From: Hyphomicrobiales bacterium
GTDB taxonomy: Bacteria; Pseudomonadota; Alphaproteobacteria; Rhizobiales; Beijerinckiaceae
Direction: 5' to 3'
DNA length: 64,000 bases
Assembly: GCA_900473415.1 (NCBI GenBank)
Contig: UCLR01000017.1
Coordinates: 29,796-93,795, forward strand
Shown: piece by piece, positions 46,168 to 52,107 of the stretch
Numbering within the stretch: position 1 is the stretch's first letter
How the letters are laid out: the number at the start of each line of letters is the position of its first letter
Translations under genes and position numbers: made by a program
The notes under the pieces: model-generated
What the model was told of the DNA's origin: nothing
Databases searched by the model: none
What the model saw: only the letters and a program-made list of their open reading frames with translations

Positions 46168-46205
46168 TGTTGGCAGGGTTCGGCTAAGGACGACAGGAGG
46201 CCACC

Positions 46206-46601
46206 ATGGACGGCAAGCTGCCTTACGAAATCCCCACTGAAATGCGTGAGTTCGCGGAGCGTAGCGTCGAGCAGGCCCGCAAGGCTTTCGACGGCTTCAT
46301 CGGCGCCGCTCAGAAGGCTGTGGACAACGCCCATGGCTCGGCCGAGAGCGCCCGTGCCAATACCCAGGACGCCACGATGAAGGCGATCGCCTTCGCCGAG
46401 AGCAACATCGCGGCCGCCTTCGATTTCGCGCAGAAGGTCGTGAAGTCCAGGGATCTGACCGAGGTGATGCAGCACCAGTCCGATTTCCTGAAGTCGCAGG
46501 TCGCGACCTTCCAGAGCCAGATCAAGGAACTCGGCACCGTGGCGCAGGACGTTGCGTCCAAGGCTGCCGAAAGTGTCAGCAAGGCCACCAAGGGCCACTG
46601 A
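46206..46601 (+). CDS. Phasin family protein
   Basis: This 131-residue protein has the Phasin_2 pattern: amphipathic helices such as EMREFAERSVEQARKAFDGF and FLKSQVATFQSQIKELGTVA. Phasins coat polyhydroxyalkanoate granules. It has no signal or membrane helix, and aggagg lies about 6 bases before the ATG. It is followed by a double hairpin and a second phasin-like gene. Confidence 0.92.
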   Translation: MDGKLPYEIPTEMREFAERSVEQARKAFDGFIGAAQKAVDNAHGSAESARANTQDATMKAIAFAESNIAAAFDFAQKVVKSRDLTEVMQHQSDFLKSQVATFQSQIKELGTVAQDVASKAAESVSKATKGH

Positions 46602-46617
46602 CGACAGGGCTATCCGG

Positions 46618-46670
46618 CGGCGCCTTTCGGCGCCGTCGTCGCATTCGCGGCCGGGCTGCCCAGCCCGGCC
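46618..46670 (+). other. Double hairpin between the two phasin genes
   Basis: cggcgcc-tttc-ggcgccg (46618-46635) and ggccgggctg-cc-cagcccggcc (46649-46670) form two perfect stems in the 99-bp gap. Without a clear T run they may limit read-through or protect the first mRNA, giving more of phasin 1. Confidence 0.55.
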
Positions 46671-46700
46671 TCCGCCGTTTGCCGCTGAAGGAGAGCCGCC

Positions 46701-47777
46701 ATGGTCAAGCCTGCTCCCACCAGGACCAAATCCAAGGTTCCGGTCAGCCTGTCGCCGGTGAGAGCGCTGTCGTCGGCGTCCGCCGAGCCGCAAGCCGAGT
46801 CCACCGCCGCGAAGGCGGAGAAGCCCGTCGAAAGCCCGGCGCCGACGGCACAACCCTCTGCTCCGGTCCCGCCCGCCATGGCCAAGCCCGCGGCAGCGGC
46901 GCCTGTAACCGCCGTCTCGATGGCGGCGCTGGCTGCATCCACAGCTCCGGCCAAGGCCGCCCCTGCTGAAAAGCCGGCACCGGCCCCAGTCGCGAAGGCC
47001 CCCGCCCCCAGGGTTGTGAAGAAGGCGACCTCCAGCAAGGTTCGCATCGAGAAGCCGGTCGCCAAGGTTGTCGCGCCGAAGACGCCCGCCCCTGCGGCCA
47101 CGGCGCCGAAGGTCGAGGCGCCGAAGCCTGTCGTCGCTGCGTCTGCCAAGTCGGCCGCACCAATCAAGCTGGCCGCGCCCGTCACCCCGCCGCCGGCGGC
47201 CAAGGTCGAGGCTCCTCAGCCCAAGATCGCTCCCGAGCCCAAGATCGCTCCCGAGCCCAAGATCGCTCCCGAGGCCAAGATCGCTCCCGAGGCCAAGGTC
47301 GTGGTCGAGACCAAAGCCGCGCCCGAGGTCAAGATCGCGCCCGTGCCCCAAGCTGCGCCGGAGCCCAAACTCGCGCCCGAGCCCAAAGTTGAGGCCGAAC
47401 CGAAGAGCGTGCCCACGCCCCCGAGCGCACCGGCGCCCAAGCCCGCGCCGGCGTTCAGCTTCACGCCTGCGCCGGTCTCCCTCGATTCGCTGCCGCTGCC
47501 GCGTCCGCCCGAGGTCGCGACCGTCGCGACCGCGACCATCATGAGCCAAGCCCTTACCATGGCGCGCGCCTTCGGCGCCCTGCAGTCGCACATGCTCGAC
47601 CATGCCTGCGCCGAGTTGAAGGCGACTCTGGGCGAGGCCGAGACGCTCGCGCGTACGACCAGTGCCTCCGAGGCGGTCGCGCTTCAGGCCAAGGCGGTGC
47701 GTCGCAGCTACGAATCCTATGCCGAGCATCTGCGGGAGCTGGCGCGCGTCGCCAATGCAGCGCTGCGCAAGGAGTGA
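46701..47777 (+). CDS. Proline/alanine-rich protein with C-terminal phasin-like domain
   Basis: This 358-residue protein is Ala/Pro/Lys-rich and low in complexity up to about residue 270. It contains the tandem KIAPEP/KIAPEA repeats at residues about 173-197. The last 85 residues (IMSQALTMARAFGALQSHMLD ... AKAVRRSYESYAEHLREL) form a helical Phasin_2-like domain. It might sit on granules through the C terminus and hold a partner or DNA by its flexible basic part, as do PhaM-like proteins; this is inference. It follows phasin 1. Confidence 0.75.
   Translation: MVKPAPTRTKSKVPVSLSPVRALSSASAEPQAESTAAKAEKPVESPAPTAQPSAPVPPAMAKPAAAAPVTAVSMAALAASTAPAKAAPAEKPAPAPVAKAPAPRVVKKATSSKVRIEKPVAKVVAPKTPAPAATAPKVEAPKPVVAASAKSAAPIKLAAPVTPPPAAKVEAPQPKIAPEPKIAPEPKIAPEAKIAPEAKVVVETKAAPEVKIAPVPQAAPEPKLAPEPKVEAEPKSVPTPPSAPAPKPAPAFSFTPAPVSLDSLPLPRPPEVATVATATIMSQALTMARAFGALQSHMLDHACAELKATLGEAETLARTTSASEAVALQAKAVRRSYESYAEHLRELARVANAALRKE
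47220..47291 (+). repeat. Four 18-bp tandem repeats inside the phasin-like gene
   Basis: Four adjacent units of (c/g)ccaagatcgctcccgag encode KIAPE(P/A). The first three are identical. Such repeats vary in copy number easily by slippage, and the frame is kept because 18 is a multiple of three. Confidence 0.9.
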
Positions 47778-47786
47778 CGTGCTACT

Positions 47787-47816
47787 TTTCGACGCGCTTG
47801 TGGGCGCGTCGAAATT
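47787..47816 (+). terminator. Terminator-like hairpin after the phasin-like gene
   Basis: tttcgacgcgc (47787-47797) pairs perfectly with gcgcgtcgaaa (47804-47814), an 11-bp stem with a ttgtgg loop. It lies 9 bp after the stop and is followed by ttcc. Confidence 0.7.
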
Positions 47817-47924
47817 CCTGAGCCGGAATTGAATTACGCGGTTGCAAAAGCGGCACGGCGGCACTAGGTTCCGCGCCGCTGACGACCCCCGCCGAGGCGG
47901 CCGGTCGCAAAGCCCTAGGTACGG

Positions 47925-48001
47925 GCAGCCATAGCTCAGTTGGTTAGAGCGCTAGATTGTGGATCTAGAGGTCCCCCGTTCAAGCCGGGGTGGCTGTACC
48001 A
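47925..48001 (+). tRNA. tRNA-His (GTG)
   Basis: A 77-nt tRNA with a complete cloverleaf: acceptor gcagcca/tggctgt, D stem gctc/gagc, anticodon stem ctaga/tctag with loop TTGTGGA (anticodon GTG), T stem ccccg/cgggg with TTCAAGC, and encoded CCA. The discriminator base 73 is A, and the first pair is G-T; the normal G-1/C73 pair is absent. The gene lies between the phasin-like and Hsp20 genes. Confidence 0.97.
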
Positions 48002-48054
48002 TCCTTAACTATACGAACTCCTGAAGCGTTCGTTAACCCGACCCTTCCGATCCT

Positions 48055-48083
48055 CTTGAAGCGGTGCCTCCGCTTCTCCATAT
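48055..48083 (+). promoter_or_regulatory. Candidate RpoH (sigma-32) promoter of hsp20
   Basis: CTTGAA (48055-48060), a 17-bp spacer and CCATAT (48078-48083) agree with the alphaproteobacterial RpoH consensus. The predicted start of transcription is near 48090, giving an 85-nt leader that begins with the first hairpin. Confidence 0.75.
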
Positions 48084-48090
48084 CTTGAGC

Positions 48091-48175
48091 AAGCGAAAGG
48101 GTTCGCCTTTCGCCCGCGGGGTGCTGCCAGTGGCGGGCCCCGATGATCCTGAGGCGCCTTTCGGGGGCCTGAAAT
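48091..48175 (+). promoter_or_regulatory. Candidate RNA thermometer (ROSE-like leader) of hsp20
   Basis: The leader folds into three hairpins: gcgaaagg/cctttcgc (48093-48113), cgggg...ccccg with an inner ctgcc/ggcgg stem (48117-48142), and aggcgcc/gggggcct (48152-48170). The last one buries the ribosome site GGGGG (48163-48167), 8 bases before the ATG, in a short stem interrupted by one G-G mismatch. Small heat-shock genes of rhizobia carry ROSE thermometers of this layout. The typical ROSE 'UUGCU' box is not seen, so it could be a variant. Confidence 0.65.
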
Positions 48176-48604
48176 ATGACGCGTGCGCCTAGCCTGTCCC
48201 ACCCGTTCCTGCTCGGCTTCGACGATATCGAGCGTGCGCTCGATCGCGTCGCTAAAGGCGCGAGCGAGGGTTATCCGCCCTACAACATCGAGCGGCTGCC
48301 CCGGACGGAGGACGAGCCCGACCGGCTTCGGATCACTTTGGCCGTCGCCGGTTTCTCGCGCGAGCAGCTCGAGATCACGCTGGAGGAAAACCAGCTGACG
48401 ATCCGTGGCCGCCAGAGCGAGGACAAGAGCCGGCAGTACCTGCATCGCGGCATCGCCGCGCGGCAGTTTCAGCGCAGTTTCTTGTTGGCGGATGGCATGC
48501 AGGTCCTCGGCGCCGATCTGTCGAACGGTCTGTTAGCCATTGATTTGGTTCGGCCGGAACCGGAACGGCTCATCCGGCGTATCGATATCGTGAGCCGTGA
48601 CTAG
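48176..48604 (+). CDS. Small heat-shock protein (Hsp20/IbpA type)
   Basis: This 142-residue chaperone holds unfolding proteins. The alpha-crystallin domain spans about residues 37-128 (YNIERLPRTEDEPDRLRITLAVAGF ... NGLLAIDLVRPEPE). The short head (FLLGFDDIERALDRV) is the rhizobial class A form. The C-terminal I-x-I anchor is IDIVSRD-like. It is preceded by an RpoH-type promoter and structured leader and followed by a DUF1150 gene. Confidence 0.95.
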   Translation: MTRAPSLSHPFLLGFDDIERALDRVAKGASEGYPPYNIERLPRTEDEPDRLRITLAVAGFSREQLEITLEENQLTIRGRQSEDKSRQYLHRGIAARQFQRSFLLADGMQVLGADLSNGLLAIDLVRPEPERLIRRIDIVSRD

Positions 48605-48702
48605 AGGATGAAGTTGGGAGGATACGCGGGCTGTCTCCGTCGTGATCGACAATCGAAGCCTGGTATCCAGACCCTATTCGCACTGCTCAGAAGGAGGGCG
48701 CG

Positions 48703-48969
48703 ATGAAAGAGGATAGAATCTTGACCCAGACCAACCCGCTGACGCCTGCGGAATTCGCCGCGCTCGGTACGGGCGAGGTCGCCTACGTCAAGCCGATGAC
48801 TTCGGACGAGCTGATGCGGATATTCCCGCAGGCCCCGAAGATCGAGCCGGGCTTGCGTCTCTTCACGCTGCTTTCGGCCGATGGTGCGCCGATCCTGGTC
48901 ACGGATTCGCGCGAGGCCGCGACGGCCAATGCCTGGGAACACGACCTGAAGATGGTCAGCGTCCACTGA
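48703..48969 (+). CDS. DUF1150 protein
   Basis: This 88-residue protein (MKEDRILTQTNPLTPAEFAAL) matches DUF1150: LGTGEVAYVKPMTSDEL and LFTLLSADGAPILVTDSREAATANAWEHDLK. DUF1150 genes habitually follow hsp20 in alphaproteobacteria, suggesting a stress link, but the role is unknown. The gap to hsp20 is 98 bp; aaggaggg precedes the ATG. Confidence 0.88.
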   Translation: MKEDRILTQTNPLTPAEFAALGTGEVAYVKPMTSDELMRIFPQAPKIEPGLRLFTLLSADGAPILVTDSREAATANAWEHDLKMVSVH

Positions 48970-48990
48970 CGGTCAGGTCCTCGCTGAAGC

Positions 48991-49767
48991 TCAAGGGGCG
49001 CTCGCCATCCCGGCGACCGCCGCTTGCAGACGGGCGATGTCCTCGGGCGTTGACAGGCGGTGATCGCCGTCCTTGATCAGCGTCAGCACGACGGGATCAC
49101 CGCTCAGATGCTCGACCAGCTTCAGCGCCTGCCGCCATGGCACGTCCGGGTCGCGCATGCCCTGCAGGATATGGATGGGGCAGCCGGCCCGGATTTCACC
49201 TCCGAACATCAGGTGCTTGCGCCCGTCCTCGATCAGAGCGCGCGTGATCGGTGTCGGATCGGGTGAATATTCCGATGGTCTATTCCAGACGCCTTCATCG
49301 AGGATCGTGCGGCGGATCGCATCGGGCATCTGCGCCCACATCAGCTCTTCCGAAAAATCGACGGCAGGAGCGATGAGCACGAGCCCGGCCGGCTGCAGCG
49401 CGGTGCCGAGAAGCCGGCGCGCGGCCAGCAGGGCGATCCAGCCGCCCATGGAGGAGCCGACGAGGATCGGGCGCTCGGTGCACTGCTCCTGAATGGCGGC
49501 AAGCGCATCGCTCAGCCAGTCCGACAAGGTGAAGGCTGCGAAGTCGCCTTCGCTCTCGCCATGGCCGCCATAATCGAAGCGCAGACAGGTGCGGCCATTG
49601 GCGCGAGCCCATTCCGCCAGCGCTTCGGCCTTGGTCGCGCGCATGTCGGAGCGGAAGCCTCCGAGCCAGACGACAGGAGCGCCGCCCCCGTCCTGCTTCA
49701 GATAGGCGAGGTGGCGGCGGGCAGGGCCTTCGCCGACCTCAAGCCATTGCGGCGGCTGGCGCTCCAA
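48991..49767 (-). CDS. Alpha/beta hydrolase (ABHD10-like)
   Basis: This 258-residue serine hydrolase has the nucleophile elbow G-S-Ser106-M-G (VGSSMGGWIALL), an oxyanion region WLGGFRSDM and a C-terminal His in KDGDHRLS (about 237). It resembles thioesterases or esterases of the ABHD10 group; the substrate is unknown. I chose the TTG at 49767 because AGGAG stands 7 bases before it; the frame runs further upstream without a good start. Confidence 0.85.
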   Translation of the reverse strand: MERQPPQWLEVGEGPARRHLAYLKQDGGGAPVVWLGGFRSDMRATKAEALAEWARANGRTCLRFDYGGHGESEGDFAAFTLSDWLSDALAAIQEQCTERPILVGSSMGGWIALLAARRLLGTALQPAGLVLIAPAVDFSEELMWAQMPDAIRRTILDEGVWNRPSEYSPDPTPITRALIEDGRKHLMFGGEIRAGCPIHILQGMRDPDVPWRQALKLVEHLSGDPVVLTLIKDGDHRLSTPEDIARLQAAVAGMASAP

Positions 49768-49853
49768 GGCAAATCTCCTGTGACGAATCGCTGTACCGCG
49801 GCGATTAAAGGCTGCGGCGGCGGGCGCATAGGGGCATAGTCGCCCCAACTAGA

Positions 49854-49899
49854 GCATCGGGCCGAAAAGTGGGATCCACTTTTTGGACGAATCCGATGC
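49854..49899. repeat. Palindromic repeat (family C, 'gcatcgg...ccgatgc')
   Basis: gcatcgg (49854-49860) and ccgatgc (49893-49899) enclose aaagtgg-gat-ccacttt. Similar units are scattered through Hyphomicrobiales genomes. A broken second copy is at 56917. Confidence 0.75.
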
Positions 49900-49977
49900 C
49901 CTCATAAATAGATGGATCGCCGTCATCGCGTCCGACAGGACGCGCGGCGATCTAGCGAAAGTCCAGATCGAAAAAGA

Positions 49978-51195
49978 ATGTCCTTCAAGCCGGGTGCCCA
50001 TCTTTCGCTGCCATCGACCGAAACGCATCCGCTGGCGGGGCGCACGATCCTGCAGATCATCCCGGAGCTGGAAGCGGGCGGGGCCGAGCGCACCGCGGTC
50101 GACATCGCCAAGGGCCTGACCGATGTCGGCGCCCGCGCGCTGGTGGCGACGGAAGGCGGGCGCCTTGTCGCCGAGCTGCAGGCCAAGGGCGGTGTCTGGC
50201 TGCCTTTTCCGGCGGCATCGAAGAACCCGCTCGGCATGCTGCTCAATGTCCGCAAGCTCGTCCTGCTTTGCCGACAGGAAGGGGTGGAACTGATCCATGC
50301 CCGCTCGCGCGCCCCGGCCTGGGTCGCACTGGGCGCGGCGCGGCAGCTCCGCCTGCCTTTCGTCACCACCTATCACGGCTCCTACAACAGCCGTTCCTCG
50401 GTGAAGACGCTCTATAACTCCGTGATGGCGCGCGGCGACGTCGTCATCGCCAACTCGGCCTACACAGCCGGGCTGATTCTGGCGAAGCACCCGATCGCGC
50501 GCGATCGGATCAGGGTGGTCAATCGCGGCACTGATTTCTCGGCCTTCGCCCCGGCTGCCGTCGGGGCGGACCGTGTCCAGGCGCTGCGCAAGGCCTGGGG
50601 CGTCGAGCCGCATCAACGCATCGTGCTGCTGCCTGGCCGGCTGACCGGCTGGAAGGGCCAACGCGTGCTGATCGAGGCCGCGCGGCTGATGCGCGACGGC
50701 GGCGACGCCGACACCGCCTTCATCCTCGCCGGCGATGCGCAAGGGCGGGACGGCTACGTCAAGGATCTCGATCAGCTCATCGCCAAGGCCGGCCTGGAGG
50801 GCCGCGTCCGCCGCGTCGGCCACTGCACTGACATGCCGGCGGCGATGCTTTCGGCGGCCGTGGTCGCCGTGCCGTCGACGGAGCCCGAAGCTTTCGGCCG
50901 CGTCGCCGTGGAGGCGCAGGCGATGGGTGCGCCCGTCGTCGTCTCCGATCTCGGGGCCGTGCCGGAAACGGTGCTCGCCCCGCCGCAGGTTGCGCCTTCG
51001 GAGCGCACCGGCTGGCGCGTGCCGCCGGGCGACGCGGCCGCGCTGGCGGCCGGGTTGAACGAGGCGCTCGGCCTTCGCCCCTCCGCGCGCGACGCGCTGG
51101 CGCGCCGCGCGCGCATCCACGTCGAGCAGCACTTCTCTCTGGAGGCCATGGTCTCCGAGACTCTCGACGTCTACTGCGCGCTGCTGGAACGCTGA
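49978..51195 (+). CDS. Glycosyltransferase family 4
   Basis: This 405-residue GT-B enzyme transfers a sugar from an activated donor, probably for lipopolysaccharide or another surface glycan. The N-terminal domain starts RTILQIIPELEAGGAERTAVDIAKGL; the donor site is EPEAFGRVAVEAQAMGAPVV (E-x7-E). The start at 49978 is chosen by fit to the family. It is upstream of infC on the same strand; donor and acceptor are unknown. Confidence 0.9.
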   Translation: MSFKPGAHLSLPSTETHPLAGRTILQIIPELEAGGAERTAVDIAKGLTDVGARALVATEGGRLVAELQAKGGVWLPFPAASKNPLGMLLNVRKLVLLCRQEGVELIHARSRAPAWVALGAARQLRLPFVTTYHGSYNSRSSVKTLYNSVMARGDVVIANSAYTAGLILAKHPIARDRIRVVNRGTDFSAFAPAAVGADRVQALRKAWGVEPHQRIVLLPGRLTGWKGQRVLIEAARLMRDGGDADTAFILAGDAQGRDGYVKDLDQLIAKAGLEGRVRRVGHCTDMPAAMLSAAVVAVPSTEPEAFGRVAVEAQAMGAPVVVSDLGAVPETVLAPPQVAPSERTGWRVPPGDAAALAAGLNEALGLRPSARDALARRARIHVEQHFSLEAMVSETLDVYCALLER

Positions 51196-51239
51196 GCCGC
51201 TCACGCTTGTTTGAATGGCTGCCGTGGTGGCGTCATGCA

Positions 51240-51268
51240 TTGACATCGCGCATCTTTGTGCAATGTGT
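51240..51268 (+). promoter_or_regulatory. Candidate infC promoter
   Basis: TTGACA at 51240-51245 is a perfect -35 box, followed by 17 bp and ATGTGT (51263-51268), a poor -10 match. The distance to the infC start is about 45 bp. A small hairpin ggcgc-gagct-gcgcc (about 51279-51293) precedes the ribosome site. Confidence 0.4.
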
Positions 51269-51312
51269 CTCAACCTTCGGCGCGAGCTGCGCCAAATACA
51301 GGAGAATACCCC

Positions 51313-51855
51313 ATTCGTCGTCCGTACCGAGCCGCTCCGGCCCCCACCAAGGAAGGCCCCCGTTCGAACCGTGACATTCGCGGAGTTCGCGAAGTTCAGC
51401 TCATCGATGACACCGGCGCCAACCGTGGCGTGGTCTCGTTCTTCGATGCGCTGAAGCTCGCCGAGGATGCCGGCCTCGACCTCGTCGAGATCGCCCCGAA
51501 CTCCGTTCCGCCCGTCTGCAAGATCCTCGATTACGGCCGCTTCCGCTTTCTTGAGCAGAAGAAGGCCTCGGAGGCGCGCAAGAAGCAGCGCACCATCGAG
51601 ATCAAGGAGATCAAGCTGCGTCCGGGCATCGACAAGCACGACTACGACGTGAAGATGAAGGCCATGCACGGCTTCTTCGAGGAAGGCGACAAGGTGAAGG
51701 TCACCCTGCGCTTCCGCGGCCGCGAGATGGCGCACCAGGACCTCGGCGTGAAAGTGCTGGAGCGCGTCAAGGTCGACACCGCCGAGGTCGCGAAGGTCGA
51801 GAGCGACTGGCAGCTCGAAGGTCGCCAGATGGTCATGGTGCTGGCGCCGCGCTGA
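51313..51855 (+). CDS. infC: Translation initiation factor IF-3 with AUU start
   Basis: This 180-residue factor keeps the 30S subunit free and proofreads start codons. There is no ATG near the true N terminus; the ATT at 51313 follows aggaga by 7 bases and yields (M)[21 protein letters not shown], the expected family N terminus. AUU is the well-known autoregulatory infC start in E. coli. The N-domain (about 1-85) and C-domain ([19 protein letters not shown], about 95-175) are intact. A terminator follows. Confidence 0.95.
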   Translation: MRRPYRAAPAPTKEGPRSNRDIRGVREVQLIDDTGANRGVVSFFDALKLAEDAGLDLVEIAPNSVPPVCKILDYGRFRFLEQKKASEARKKQRTIEIKEIKLRPGIDKHDYDVKMKAMHGFFEEGDKVKVTLRFRGREMAHQDLGVKVLERVKVDTAEVAKVESDWQLEGRQMVMVLAPR

Positions 51856-51882
51856 TCCGCGCCAGTTCACCGGTTTCGGCAG

Positions 51883-51920
51883 AAAAGGCCGCCGCTTCGG
51901 TTCCCGGAGCGCGGCCTTTT
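51883..51920 (+). terminator. Rho-independent terminator of infC
   Basis: aaaaggccgc (51883-51892) pairs with gcggcctttt (51911-51920) over a GC-rich loop and is followed by ccttt. It lies 28 bp after infC and separates it from the CheW-like gene. Confidence 0.8.
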
Positions 51921-52107
51921 CCTTTGGCGGCTCGAGCTGACCTGCGGCGCGCCAATTTGCTTAAAATTTGATCGTCTTACCTTGAGTAAGTCGTATGCGA
52001 ATCGGTGCCATTTTTGATCTGCTCCCGCGCGGGGAACCTGCGCGCTCCCGATGCTTGGGGCATCGGCAAGGCCGCAAGGCAATCGAGAGCGTTCGGGCTT
52101 GCAGACG

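Noticed and set aside
47220..47291. 18-bp tandem repeats as a possible iteron origin
   Set aside because: They lie in frame in a coding region (KIAPEP) and no replication gene is near.
48163..48167. Reading the hsp20 leader as a fourU thermometer
   Set aside because: There is no run of four U residues facing the ribosome site; the pairing bases are GC with a G-G mismatch, nearer to ROSE.
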